From assembly GCF_001442755.1 (NCBI RefSeq), contig NZ_CP006369.1, forward strand, positions 186,001 through 250,000: a stretch of DNA of 64,000 nt, written 5' to 3'. Position numbers and translations under genes: made by a program. Positions 48,915 to 57,713 of the stretch are shown piece after piece. Source of the DNA: Aureimonas sp. AU20 (GTDB taxonomy: Bacteria; Pseudomonadota; Alphaproteobacteria; Rhizobiales; Rhizobiaceae). The number at the start of each line of letters is the position of its first letter. The stretch's first letter is position 1. Under the pieces are notes generated by a model that had not been told where the DNA came from, did no database searches, and saw only the letters and a list, made by a program, of their open reading frames with translations.

Positions 48915-50708
48915 TCAACTCATGGCCACGAGATGGCCGCCGCCGACATCCGTCAGGGCAAGCCGAGCCGGCGGATCGCCGGCGCGCCTCACCGCGCTCG
49001 GAATATCGCCGACGAGGCGCGGGAAGGCGGCGCGGCGGCGGGCGGGATCGGGGATGGGGACGGATTCGATCAGGCGTCTCGTATAGGCATGGCGGGGGTT
49101 GCCGAAGACCTGCGAGGCCGTGCCCATCTCGACGATCTGGCCGAGATACATGACCGCGACGCGGTCCGAAATGTTCTCCACCACCGCCATGTCGTGGCTG
49201 ATGAAGAGATAGGCGATGCCGAATTCGCGCTGTAGCTCCTTCAGGAGTTCCAGCACCCGCTTCTGCACGGAGACATCGAGCGCGGAGACGCTTTCGTCGG
49301 CGATGATGAGCTTGGGTCGCAGCGCGAGCGCGCGGGCGATGCAGATGCGCTGACGCTGCCCGCCGGAGAACTGGTGGGGGTAGCGGCGCATGGCATCTGT
49401 GGGTAGGCCGACCCGCTCGAACAGGCCGGCGACGCGGTCCTCGCGTTCGCGCGCCGAGCCGATCCCGTGGATCACCAGCGGTTCGGCCACGAGGTCGCCG
49501 GCCCTCATGCGCGGATCGAGCGAGGCGAACGGGTCCTGGAAGATCATCTGCACGTCGCGCCGCAGCGCCTTGCGCTCAAACGTCGAGAGATCCTGCGCCG
49601 CACGGCCTGCAACGGAGAGCTGACCCTCGTAGGGCACGAGCCCCGCAATGGCCTTGGCGGTGGTGGACTTGCCGCAGCCACTTTCGCCGACGAGGCTGAG
49701 CGTGCCCTGTGCCGGCACGTCGAAGGAGATGCCCGCGACCGCATGGACCTCGGCGACAGTGCGCCCGAACAGGCCGCCCTTGAGGGGCAAGCGCACCGCG
49801 AGATCGCGGATTTCAGCCACCGGCGCGGGCTGCACGGCCGCCGCCTCGCGCCCGCCGCCGTTTCCCATGCGCGGCACGGCCGAGAGCAGCGCCCTGGTGT
49901 AGTCCTCGCGCGGCGCGGCAAAGAGCGGGGCCACCAGGCCGCCTTCCACCACCTGACCCTCTCGCATGACGATGACCCGGTCCGCCATCTCGGCGACGAC
50001 GCCCATGTCGTGTGTGATGAGGATCAGAGCCGTGCCGCGCGTTTCTTGGATCTCCTTGAGAAGGCCGAGGACCTGTGCCTGGATCGTCACGTCGAGCGCG
50101 GTGGTCGGCTCGTCCGCGATCAGGACGTCGGGCTCCAGCGCCAAGGCCATGGCGATCATGACGCGCTGGCGCATGCCGCCGGAGAGCTCGTGCGGATATT
50201 GCCTGAGCCGTCGCTCGGCCTCGGGAATGCGCACGGCCCGCAGCGCCTCCAGCGCCATGCCAAGCGCCTCGGCCCGGCCGACATCGCGATGCGCCTCGAT
50301 CGCCTCGGTGAGCTGGCGCCCGACCGTCAGGACCGGGTTCAGCGAGGTCATCGGCTCCTGGAAGATCATGGCGATCCGGTCGCCCCGCACCCGCCGCATC
50401 GCGCCTTCGGACAGACGCGTCAGGTCTTCCCCGCCGAGCCGGATCGCGCCCGAGGCGACGACCGGGCCGGGCTGCGGCAGGAGGCCCATGATGGCGAGCG
50501 CGGTCAGCGACTTGCCCGAGCCGGACTCGCCCGCGATGCACAGCGTCTCGCCGCGCGCGAGCTGGAAGGACAGGCCCTCCACCAGCACGCGCGCCTTCGC
50601 GCCGCCGCCGACCGCGATCGACAGCGCCTCGACGGAGAGCACGGGATCGGCAGCGGGCGCCTGCGCAGCGACGCCGCCCGCCTCTGTTCGCGCTGGTTCC
50701 GCCCTCAC
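48915..50708 (-). CDS. Peptide/amide ABC transporter, fused DppD-DppF-type ATPases
   Basis: The 597-residue protein is two oligopeptide-type ATPases in one chain: domain 1 with Walker A GESGSGKS and signature LSGGMRQRVMIAMAL; domain 2 with GESGCGKS and FSGGQRQRICIARAL, ending in the oligopeptide/dipeptide C-terminal motif YTRRLIESVPIPDP. The start is a GTG that overlaps the amidase stop as GTGA. It energises the DppBC-like permeases of the operon. Fusions of this type are common in alphaproteobacteria. Confidence 0.92.
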   Translation of the reverse strand: MRAEPARTEAGGVAAQAPAADPVLSVEALSIAVGGGAKARVLVEGLSFQLARGETLCIAGESGSGKSLTALAIMGLLPQPGPVVASGAIRLGGEDLTRLSEGAMRRVRGDRIAMIFQEPMTSLNPVLTVGRQLTEAIEAHRDVGRAEALGMALEALRAVRIPEAERRLRQYPHELSGGMRQRVMIAMALALEPDVLIADEPTTALDVTIQAQVLGLLKEIQETRGTALILITHDMGVVAEMADRVIVMREGQVVEGGLVAPLFAAPREDYTRALLSAVPRMGNGGGREAAAVQPAPVAEIRDLAVRLPLKGGLFGRTVAEVHAVAGISFDVPAQGTLSLVGESGCGKSTTAKAIAGLVPYEGQLSVAGRAAQDLSTFERKALRRDVQMIFQDPFASLDPRMRAGDLVAEPLVIHGIGSAREREDRVAGLFERVGLPTDAMRRYPHQFSGGQRQRICIARALALRPKLIIADESVSALDVSVQKRVLELLKELQREFGIAYLFISHDMAVVENISDRVAVMYLGQIVEMGTASQVFGNPRHAYTRRLIESVPIPDPARRRAAFPRLVGDIPSAVRRAGDPPARLALTDVGGGHLVAMS

Positions 50709-51649
50709 TCGAACACGACCCGGGGGAAGTAGAAGGACACGACCCAGTTCGGCATGTCCACGATCTCGGAAATGCGAAGGTCGCCGCAAGTCGAGACCAG
50801 CATATAGGCGTCCACCGGGTTGAGATTGTAGCGGGAGGCCAGCAGCTCCACCATGTCCGCCACCGCCTGGCGGGCCCCCGTCATCAGATCGGGCCCGACG
50901 CCGGTCGTCACCTCGTAGCCCTTGGCGTCGAGATGGCGCGTCACCGGGCCGGGCGTGGTGAAGCGCGGCATGGCGAGGTTCGCGCCCTTCACGAGATCGA
51001 GCGTCAGGACGGCGTTCATCGGGCTTTCGATGGCCGTGCCGCAGACCTCGCCGTCGCCCTGCGCGGCATGGGTGTCGCCGACCGAGAAAAGGGCGCCCGC
51101 GACCTCCACCGGCAGATAGAGCGTGGTGCCCGCCGACAGGTCGCGGATATCGAGATTGCCGCCGACCCGGCGCGGCGGCACGACGGAGTGAAGCCCGGGC
51201 TCGGCGAGGGCGTTGCCGATGGTCCCGGCGAAGGGCTTCAGCGGCACGCGCCCATGCGCACCGAAGGCGGCGGGCGCCAGGCTCTGCGCATCATAGGACC
51301 AGAGCGTGAGCGCGGGGTCGGGGAACTGATCGGCCAGGAGACCGAAGCCCGGGATGTTGGCCGTCCAGCCGAAGCCGGACGGTTTGAAGCCCTCGATCGT
51401 CACCTTCAGCGCGTCGCCCGGCTCGGCCCCTTCAACGAAGATCGGACCGGAGACCGGGTTGATCTTCCCGAAATCGAGGGCGGTGACGCTCTCGACGGTG
51501 GAGGCGGGCGTCAGCTGCCCGGCCGAAGAGTCCCGGCATTCGAACTCGATCGTCGCGCCGGGCGCCACGCGCAGGGCCGGCTCGAACGCGTTGTCCCAGC
51601 CGAAATGATGCTGGCGGCCATGGATCGTGTAGTCGCAGGCTTTGCACAT
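50705..51649 (-). CDS. Acetamidase/formamidase family protein
   Basis: The 314-residue FmdA/AmdA-family enzyme hydrolyses short-chain amides to ammonia and a carboxylic acid. Family landmarks are HHFGWDNAFEPAL, GPIFVEGAEPGDALKV, GDTHAAQGDGEVCGTAIES and VSTCGDLRISEIVDMPNW. The ATG lies one base after the binding-protein stop. The operon also contains AmiC and AmiR, known amide sensors, so amide hydrolysis is well supported; chain length and whether the true substrate is a larger imported amide remain open. Confidence 0.9.
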   Translation of the reverse strand: MCKACDYTIHGRQHHFGWDNAFEPALRVAPGATIEFECRDSSAGQLTPASTVESVTALDFGKINPVSGPIFVEGAEPGDALKVTIEGFKPSGFGWTANIPGFGLLADQFPDPALTLWSYDAQSLAPAAFGAHGRVPLKPFAGTIGNALAEPGLHSVVPPRRVGGNLDIRDLSAGTTLYLPVEVAGALFSVGDTHAAQGDGEVCGTAIESPMNAVLTLDLVKGANLAMPRFTTPGPVTRHLDAKGYEVTTGVGPDLMTGARQAVADMVELLASRYNLNPVDAYMLVSTCGDLRISEIVDMPNWVVSFYFPRVVFE

Positions 51650-51650
51650 C

Positions 51651-53267
51651 TCACTTCGCCTCGACATATCTGTAGTTCATCGGCGTGTTGACGGGGTCGA
51701 TATACAGGGCGTCGTCGCCCCCCATCTTCTCCGAACGCATCGTGTAGCGCTTCTCGTTGAAGACGGGGACCCAGGGCGCGTCGGCCATGACTTGCTTGTA
51801 GACCTCGCCCCAGGCGCTGGCGCGCTCCGCGGCCTTGGCCGGATCGACGATCGCATCGGCGGCGGCGGCTTTCTCGTCCAGCGCCTTGTTGCAGTATTTC
51901 GCCCAGTTCCAGCCGCCATCGGCCGCGCCCGCGCAGCCCAGGATCGGGCCGTAGAAGTTGGACGGATCGGGGAAGTCGGCGATCCAGGCCATGCCGCCCG
52001 ACCAGATCATCGGCGCGCCCTCAGCCGAGCCGCCGGCGGCGATGACATTGGCCTGCGCCAGACTCTGGATCGAGGCCTTGATGCCGATCGCGGCGAGGTC
52101 CTGCTGGATGGCCTGCGCGATGCGAGGCTGCGGATCGACATTGGCGACGAAGAGCTCGGTCTCGAAGCCGCCTTCGTGGCCGGCCTCCGCCAGAAGCGTC
52201 TTGGCCGCCGCCACATCGTACTTGTAACCGTCGAAGCCCTGGACATAGCCGGGCATGGTCGGGGGCAGGGGCTGGTTGGCCGGTGTCGCGCGGCCGTTGA
52301 TGATCTGGACGATGCGCTCCTTGTTGATCGCCATGTTGACGGCCTGACGCACCTTCAGATCGTCGAAGGGTGCGGCCTTGGTGTTCAGGGTGATGTAGCC
52401 GGTGTGGAGCTGCACGCCCTCCACCACCCGGGCGGCCTGATCGGGATTGCCCATGACTTCGCGGAACTTGGCCGGCGGAATGCCGTCGCCCGGCACGTCC
52501 ACCTCGCCGTTCTGGACGCGCAGGAGCGAGACCACGGGCTCCTGGCCGATCTCGAAATTGATCCGGTCGAGCTTGGGCGCGCCCTCGCGGTAATAATCGG
52601 CGTTCTTTTCGAGGACGAGGCGCTGGCCGAGCGTCCATTCCGTCAGCTTGAAGGCGCCGGTGCCGACGGGATGGCGGCCGAAATCGGCACCCGACTTCTC
52701 GACCTCCTCCTTCGGCACGATGAAGGAGAAGTTCAACGCCATGACCGAGAGGAAAGTCGCGTCGGGCCGCGACAGCGTCACTTCCACGGTCCTCTGATCG
52801 AGGATCTTCACGCCGGAAAGCTCGCTCGCCGTGCCGCCCTGCACCGCGTCGAAGCCGGCGATGGAGCCAAGGAAGCCGGCGCCGGGCGACTGGGTGGCCG
52901 GGCTCACCGTGCGCTCGAAGGAGTATTTCACGTCCTCGGCCGTCATCGCGCGGCCGTTGTGGAATTTGACGCCGTCGCGCAGCTTGAAGGTGAAGACCTT
53001 GCCGTCGGGCGAGATCGTATAGCTTTCGGCCAGGCCCGGCCGCAGGGTCGCCGTGCCCGGCTCGTAGTCCATCAGCCCGTCGAACAGGGCCTTGATCATC
53101 GAGAAGTTCTGCCAGTCGTAGCCGATGGCCGGATCGAGCGTGGCGATGTCGTCCTTGTAGGTGACGGTGATCGCGCCGCCGCTCTGCGCCAGCGCGGCGG
53201 CGGGGGCGGCGAGAAGGGCGGCGGAAATGGCCAGCGCGGCGGCGCCCCGCTTGAGGAGAGAGGTCAT
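51651..53267 (-). CDS. ABC transporter substrate-binding protein family 5 (peptide/amide type)
   Basis: The 538-residue periplasmic protein has a signal peptide (to about residue 28, PAAALAQSG) and family-5 features: ITVTYKDDIATLDPAIGYDW, LRDGVKFHNGRAMTAEDVKYSFER, HPVGTGAFKLTEW and VRQAVNMAINKERI. Family 5 takes peptides, nickel, opines and diverse amides. Its gene lies directly upstream of the amidase, so the imported compound may be the amidase substrate or a precursor. Confidence 0.92.
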   Translation of the reverse strand: MTSLLKRGAAALAISAALLAAPAAALAQSGGAITVTYKDDIATLDPAIGYDWQNFSMIKALFDGLMDYEPGTATLRPGLAESYTISPDGKVFTFKLRDGVKFHNGRAMTAEDVKYSFERTVSPATQSPGAGFLGSIAGFDAVQGGTASELSGVKILDQRTVEVTLSRPDATFLSVMALNFSFIVPKEEVEKSGADFGRHPVGTGAFKLTEWTLGQRLVLEKNADYYREGAPKLDRINFEIGQEPVVSLLRVQNGEVDVPGDGIPPAKFREVMGNPDQAARVVEGVQLHTGYITLNTKAAPFDDLKVRQAVNMAINKERIVQIINGRATPANQPLPPTMPGYVQGFDGYKYDVAAAKTLLAEAGHEGGFETELFVANVDPQPRIAQAIQQDLAAIGIKASIQSLAQANVIAAGGSAEGAPMIWSGGMAWIADFPDPSNFYGPILGCAGAADGGWNWAKYCNKALDEKAAAADAIVDPAKAAERASAWGEVYKQVMADAPWVPVFNEKRYTMRSEKMGGDDALYIDPVNTPMNYRYVEAK

Positions 53268-53281
53268 GGTCGGCTTCCCTT

Positions 53282-54202
53282 TTACTGGAGCTTGATGCGA
53301 GGATCGACGAAGGGGGTGACGAGGTCGGCGAGGAGATTGCCGAGCACGATGGCGACCGCCGAGACCAGCGTGACGCCCATGATGATCGGCAGATCGACGC
53401 GCTGGATCGCCTGCCAGGCGAGCTGGCCGATGCCGGGCCAGCCGAAGACGCTCTCGACCACGACGATGCCGCTCATGAAGAGTCCGATATCGATGCCGAT
53501 CATGGCGATGACGGGCAGGATGGCGTTGGGCAGGGCGTGTCGGCCAAGGATGGTCCAGCGCCTGAGGCCCTTGGCGCGGGCGGTGCGCATATAGTCCTGG
53601 CGCAGGACGTCCACCATGGAAGAGCGCATCATGCGCGCGTACCAGCCCGCTCCCAGAATCCCGAGGGTGAGCGCGGGCAGGACGAGATGGGAGAAGGTGC
53701 CGTAGCCGCCGATCGGGAACCAGCCGAGGCGCACGGCGAAGACATAGAGAAGCAGCAGCCCGACCACGAATTGCGGCGCCGAGACGGTGACGAAGGAGGC
53801 GACCATCAGCGCATGGTCGCTGGCCCGCCCGCGCCGCACGGCGGCGAGCATGCCCATGGTGAGGCCGAGCGCCAGCTCGCAGACGATCGCCGCCAGCATC
53901 AGGAGGAGGCTTGCCGGCAGGCGCGCCCAGATGAGGTCCGAGACCGCCGAGCGCTGCAGGTAGGACCGCCCGAGATCGCCCTGGACGAGCTGGCCGAGAT
54001 AGCGGGCATATTGCACAAAGAAGGGCTGATCGAGCCCAAGCTGGGCGCGAATATTGGCGACCTGGGCGGCGGTGGCGGTGCGCCCGGCGATCTGCCGCGC
54101 CGGGTCCGCCGGCAGGAGATAGAGCAGCGCGAAGGTGACGAGGCTGACGCCGAGAAGGATCAGGACGGCCTGGAGCAGGCGGCGCGCGAGATAGATCGCC
54201 AT
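53282..54202 (-). CDS. ABC transporter permease, DppB type
   Basis: The 306-residue permease has a first membrane segment at residues 8-30, LGLDQPFFVQYARYLGQLVQGDLG, and the cytoplasmic loop DYMRTARAKGLRRWTILGRHALPNA. Its start overlaps the DppC stop by one base (TGATG). It pairs with the DppC-like product. Confidence 0.93.
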   Translation of the reverse strand: MAIYLARRLLQAVLILLGVSLVTFALLYLLPADPARQIAGRTATAAQVANIRAQLGLDQPFFVQYARYLGQLVQGDLGRSYLQRSAVSDLIWARLPASLLLMLAAIVCELALGLTMGMLAAVRRGRASDHALMVASFVTVSAPQFVVGLLLLYVFAVRLGWFPIGGYGTFSHLVLPALTLGILGAGWYARMMRSSMVDVLRQDYMRTARAKGLRRWTILGRHALPNAILPVIAMIGIDIGLFMSGIVVVESVFGWPGIGQLAWQAIQRVDLPIIMGVTLVSAVAIVLGNLLADLVTPFVDPRIKLQ

Positions 54203-55110
54203 CAGACGCGCCCCTGTTCGGTCGGATCGAGCGCGTCGCGCAGCGCGTCGCCGACGAGATTGAAGGCGAGCGCCAGAAGAAGGATCGCCGCGCCGGGGAA
54301 GAAGACCAGCCAGGGGGCGGCCTGAAAATAAGTCTGGTTCTCGAAGATGATGTTGCCCCAGGAAGCGTCCGGCGGCTGCACGCCCACGCCGAGAAAGGAG
54401 AGCGTCGCCTCCAGGAGAACCGTGGTCGAGATGCCGAGCGTGCCGTAGACGATGACGGTCGAGGTCAGGTGCGGCAGGACATGGCGGAAGAGAATGCGGG
54501 ACGAACTCGCCCCCAGCGTCTTCTCGGCCTGGATGAATTCGCGCTCGGCGAGCGAGCGCGTTTCGGAATAAACGACGCGCGCCACCTGCACCCAGTTCAC
54601 CAGCGCGATCACCAGCGCCACGATCCAGAGGCTCGGCCGCAGCACGGCGGCGAGGCAGATGGCGAGGAGCAGCGCGGGAAAGGCCATCATCAGGTCGGTG
54701 AAGCGCATCAGGACCGTGCCGAGAAACCCTCGGAAATAGCCCGCCGTGACGCCGACCAGCGTGCCGATCACCAGCGCCGCGCCATTGGCGACGATTCCGA
54801 TGACGAGCGAGTTGCGCGCGCCGTAGAGGAGGCGCGAAAGCAGGTCGCGCCCGAGAAGGTCGGTTCCGAGCCAATAGGTGGCTGACGGTGGCAGGGGCGA
54901 GCCTTCCAGCGTCAGCCCGTCGAAGAACTGCTCGTTCGGATCGAAGGGCGCTACAAGGGGCGCGAAGATCGCCGACAGGCTTACCAGCGCGATGATGAGA
55001 AGGCCGAGCAGCGCCAGCTTGCGCGATAGGAGCCGGCGCAGGACGCTGTCTCCGCCGACGGGAGGGGAAGGCGGCAGGGCGGCGGCCTCAGGCCCGACGA
55101 GGACGCTCAT
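54202..55110 (-). CDS. ABC transporter permease, DppC type
   Basis: The 302-residue permease has the DppC N-terminus (FDPNEQFFDGLTLEGSPLPPS; YWLGTDLLGRDLLSRLLYGARNSL) and the loop EFIQAEKTLGASSSRILFRHVLPHL. Its start lies 23 bp inside the amiR-like gene, so its translation is coupled to the regulator's. Confidence 0.93.
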   Translation of the reverse strand: MSVLVGPEAAALPPSPPVGGDSVLRRLLSRKLALLGLLIIALVSLSAIFAPLVAPFDPNEQFFDGLTLEGSPLPPSATYWLGTDLLGRDLLSRLLYGARNSLVIGIVANGAALVIGTLVGVTAGYFRGFLGTVLMRFTDLMMAFPALLLAICLAAVLRPSLWIVALVIALVNWVQVARVVYSETRSLAEREFIQAEKTLGASSSRILFRHVLPHLTSTVIVYGTLGISTTVLLEATLSFLGVGVQPPDASWGNIIFENQTYFQAAPWLVFFPGAAILLLALAFNLVGDALRDALDPTEQGRV

Positions 55111-55711
55111 CCGAAGCCTCCCTGTTCTTGAGTTCCACGACCCGCCGCGCCGCCTCTTCCATTGTCACCTGCCAGCTCATCGCGAGCTGGCGGAGCTGGG
55201 CATAGGCCTGTTCGTCGCCGATGCCGGCACCGGAGCCAGCGGCGGCACCGGCGAGGGCCACCACCGCGCGCACCACGGTCTGACGCTCGGCAACGCGCTC
55301 GCGAAGGCTGGTGATTTCCCGTCCGAGCCTTCGCCGCTCGTCGAAGGCGCGCCGGGCGATGAGAAGGGCGGAATAGACGCCGGCATTGACGACGGGCTTG
55401 ACGATCTGCGCGTCCACCTGGCGCGACAGCGCCCATTCGATGCGCCCCGGCGCTTCCGAGCCGATCAGAGCGACGAGCGGCATAGGCGCCTCGCCGGGCT
55501 GCCAGGGGAACTGCTCGTCGAACCCATGATCGACGTCGAAGAACAGGAAATCCGCCCCGGCGGCCGAGGCCGGCAGGTCCGGCCAGGTCTGCGCCACGTC
55601 CAGCCCGATCGCGCCGAGCTGGCGGATCAGGCCCTCGATCGAGGCATGCTCGCGGTGGAGAACCAGGGCTTTGGCCCCACCGAGATTGGGAATTCTCGCG
55701 CGGCGGTTCAT
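55088..55711 (-). CDS. amiR: ANTAR-domain antiterminator, AmiR-like
   Basis: The 207-residue protein has a pseudo-receiver domain (residues about 13-120) that lacks a clear phosphoacceptor pattern, a coiled-coil linker (RRLGREITSLRERVAERQTV) and a C-terminal ANTAR RNA-binding domain (DEQAYAQLRQLAMSWQVTME, EAARRVVELKN). AmiR relieves transcription termination in an amide operon leader when freed from AmiC. Its start overlaps the amiC stop by ATGA. The candidate RNA target, a terminator with nearby hexaloop hairpins, lies in this operon's own leader. Confidence 0.9.
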   Translation of the reverse strand: MNRRARIPNLGGAKALVLHREHASIEGLIRQLGAIGLDVAQTWPDLPASAAGADFLFFDVDHGFDEQFPWQPGEAPMPLVALIGSEAPGRIEWALSRQVDAQIVKPVVNAGVYSALLIARRAFDERRRLGREITSLRERVAERQTVVRAVVALAGAAAGSGAGIGDEQAYAQLRQLAMSWQVTMEEAARRVVELKNREASDERPRRA

Positions 55712-56817
55712 CGCACCAGCCTCAGCGAGGGCCGGAAGGTCGCGGCCGGATCGTAATGCGAGAGGTAGGGGTCGGCACCGATGCAGCTGGGGCTTGCCTC
55801 CAGAAGCTCGAAACGGGTGCCGCGAATGCGCCCGATCTTGGCGGGCAGCTCGGCATGCTGGGTGCGCGCGTCGATGCGGATCGCGCCGAGCGCCGTTTCG
55901 TGCGGCCCGGCCGCCAGGGCACGGCGCACCGCGTCCGGCTCGTCGTCTCCGGCCGCCTCGATCGCGTCGGCAAGCACCGTCACCGCCGCATGGGCGGCCG
56001 CTTCGAAGGAGGAGCGCGGCCCCGGCGCGCCATCGTGAATGAAAGGCAGGGAGGAGAGATGCCCTTCGCCGAAGGGCGCGATCGAGGCGAGTTCGGCCTC
56101 GGTCAGGTTGCAGGAGACGATCGGGCGCCGCTCGGGGCGAAAGCGCTCGTCCTCCCGGCCGAGCGCCGCATAGGCCTCGTAAAAGGCGTAGGAGGAAGGA
56201 CCGATCAGGTTGTTCAGGACGAAATCCGGCACGGTGGCGCGGATCTCGGCGACGAGCCGCCCCACATCGGTGTCGCCGAGCGGCAAGTAGCGCTCACCCC
56301 TCACCTCGCCGCCGGCATCCGCCACGAGGTCCCGGGCGATGCGGTTCATCTCCCAGCCCCAGATATAGTTGGAGCCGACCAGAAAGGCATCTCGGCCGTA
56401 ACGCGCAGCGACATGGGCCACCAGCGGCACGAGATGCTGGTTGGGCGCGGCGTTCATGTAGACGACGTGGTCGTTCGCCTCGAAGCCTTCGTAGGGCGCG
56501 GGATACCAGAGAAGGCCCCCATGCTTCTCCAGCACCGGGATCACCTCCTTGCGGCTCCAGGAGGTGATGCAGCCAACGACATGTCGCAGCTTCGCCCCCG
56601 TCAGAAGCTCGGCGCAAAGCGGCGCATAGTGCTCGATCCGCCCGGCCGGATCGCAGTCCACGGCCTCGAACCGGATGCGGCGCGCCGGATCGGCGTTCAC
56701 CGCCGCGATGGCGCCGTACACGCCCTCGCGGCAGGCTTGCCCGAGCCGCTCGTAAGAGCCCGACTGCGAGAAGAGGACGCCGATCCCAACGCTTTGCTTC
56801 AAGGGCTGTTGTTCCAA
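55708..56817 (-). CDS. amiC: Amide-sensing regulator, AmiC-like
   Basis: The 369-residue protein is a type I periplasmic-binding-protein fold with no signal peptide, the mark of cytoplasmic AmiC rather than transporter UrtA. Typical segments are VGIGVLFSQSGSYERLGQA, GCITSWSRKEVIPVLEKHGG, LLWYPAPYEGFE and GSNYIWGWEMNRIARDL. In Pseudomonas AmiC binds acetamide and releases AmiR. The start is TTG with GGAACGGG 6 nt upstream; a second TTG five codons on is possible. It is the first gene of the operon and lies 20 bp after the leader terminator. Confidence 0.9.
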   Translation of the reverse strand: MEQQPLKQSVGIGVLFSQSGSYERLGQACREGVYGAIAAVNADPARRIRFEAVDCDPAGRIEHYAPLCAELLTGAKLRHVVGCITSWSRKEVIPVLEKHGGLLWYPAPYEGFEANDHVVYMNAAPNQHLVPLVAHVAARYGRDAFLVGSNYIWGWEMNRIARDLVADAGGEVRGERYLPLGDTDVGRLVAEIRATVPDFVLNNLIGPSSYAFYEAYAALGREDERFRPERRPIVSCNLTEAELASIAPFGEGHLSSLPFIHDGAPGPRSSFEAAAHAAVTVLADAIEAAGDDEPDAVRRALAAGPHETALGAIRIDARTQHAELPAKIGRIRGTRFELLEASPSCIGADPYLSHYDPAATFRPSLRLVR

Positions 56818-56837
56818 GCGAAACCCGTTCCAGAACG

Positions 56838-56895
56838 AAAAAGCCCTGCTGACCCTACGCGACGCTTGGAGGCGTCGCGTAGGGTCAGCAGGGCT
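56838..56895 (-). terminator. Leader terminator of the amide operon (perfect 24-bp stem)
   Basis: Positions 56842-56865 and 56872-56895 are perfect inverted repeats of 24 bp around a 6-nt loop (CUCCAA in the transcript). On the minus strand the hairpin is followed by a run of five T. It lies immediately upstream of amiC, so without relief it would stop transcription of the whole operon. An AmiR-type ANTAR protein is encoded in the operon. Confidence 0.9.
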
Positions 56896-56903
56896 CGAAT
56901 GCC
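56892..56903 (-). promoter_or_regulatory. Candidate second ANTAR hairpin overlapping the terminator
   Basis: In the transcript, GGC-AUUCGA-GCC forms a 3-bp stem with a hexaloop starting with A. Its 3' strand shares bases 56892-56894 with the terminator's 5' arm, so the two structures exclude each other, as antitermination requires. The loop has C, not G, at position 4, so it is an imperfect match. Confidence 0.4.
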
Positions 56904-56930
56904 ATCCGGCGGACAGGGCCGGTATGAGGC

Positions 56931-56946
56931 AAGTCTGCGCTAACTT
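56931..56946 (-). promoter_or_regulatory. Candidate first ANTAR hairpin
   Basis: In the transcript, AAGUU-AGCGCA-GACUU gives a 5-bp stem (one G-U pair) and a hexaloop with A at position 1 and G at position 4, the pattern known for ANTAR RNA targets. It lies 27 nt upstream of the second candidate hairpin. The rest of the leader back to 57174 shows nothing else I can name. Confidence 0.55.
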
Positions 56947-57174
56947 CGAAAGCGCGTCAAGCGATATGCTAAGATCTGAGGCGTGTATAAATTTTGAGCA
57001 CGAGAGGCTTCTAAAGGAACGGATTGTCGCTCCGCCGCCGTTAAAGAGGACAGCCTAGAGTTCTGGCTTTCGACCTTTGGTGCAAGTGCGGACTTTGGCC
57101 ATGGCTTCATGGGAGGGCTCCGGCTTTCTTGAGTTACTTCGGCCGCTTTCGAAACAACTGTGCGTGAGCCCCGG

Positions 57175-57540
57175 TCACAGAGATCTGAGCTTGACCATCC
57201 GCACGAACAGGTGGCGGATCGCCCTCCTTGTCTCAGGATCCCTGATCCGGGAAAGCATGTCCTCCACGGCTGGTTCGAGCACCACCTCGTTCGCAAAGTT
57301 CACTTCGTCGAGCGGCTCGCCCTCCATTCCTTCGAAGAAGAAGCTCGTTGGAACGTCCAGCGCCGTGGCCAGTCGATAAAGCGTGCTAGCGCTCACGCGG
57401 TTCTCGCCGTTCTCATATTTGCGAACCTGCTGATACGTGATGCCGAGATCTTTCGCGACGGACTGAAGCGATCGGCCCTGATCCAAGCGACGCCGCTCGA
57501 TCCGCTTGCCCAGATGGATATCGATCGGGTCATTGCTCAA
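57175..57540 (-). CDS. XRE-family helix-turn-helix regulator
   Basis: The 121-residue protein has a HTH_3 domain at residues 9-63 (GRSLQSVAKDLGITYQQVRK; YENGENRVSASTLYRLATAL) and a short C-terminal tail (EPAVEDMLSRIRDPETRRAI). This type is common in alphaproteobacteria as small Cro/CI-like regulators. The start is TTG with GAGGAT 8 nt upstream. It is divergent from the PAS-domain gene across 173 bp and has no toxin partner beside it. Confidence 0.87.
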   Translation of the reverse strand: MSNDPIDIHLGKRIERRRLDQGRSLQSVAKDLGITYQQVRKYENGENRVSASTLYRLATALDVPTSFFFEGMEGEPLDEVNFANEVVLEPAVEDMLSRIRDPETRRAIRHLFVRMVKLRSL

Positions 57541-57713
57541 GGTCTGCGATCCTCAAGGGCTTTTTCAGATTACAATCACTAAGTCTGCATGATCAACAAC
57601 TTAAGATTATGATCCGGCCACCCCAGAGAGTGGACATTGCGACGGAAGCTCTGTACGACTAACCGTTTTGTGATGAAAGTCGATTATGCCTGATATGCTC
57701 TGGGGTTGTCATA

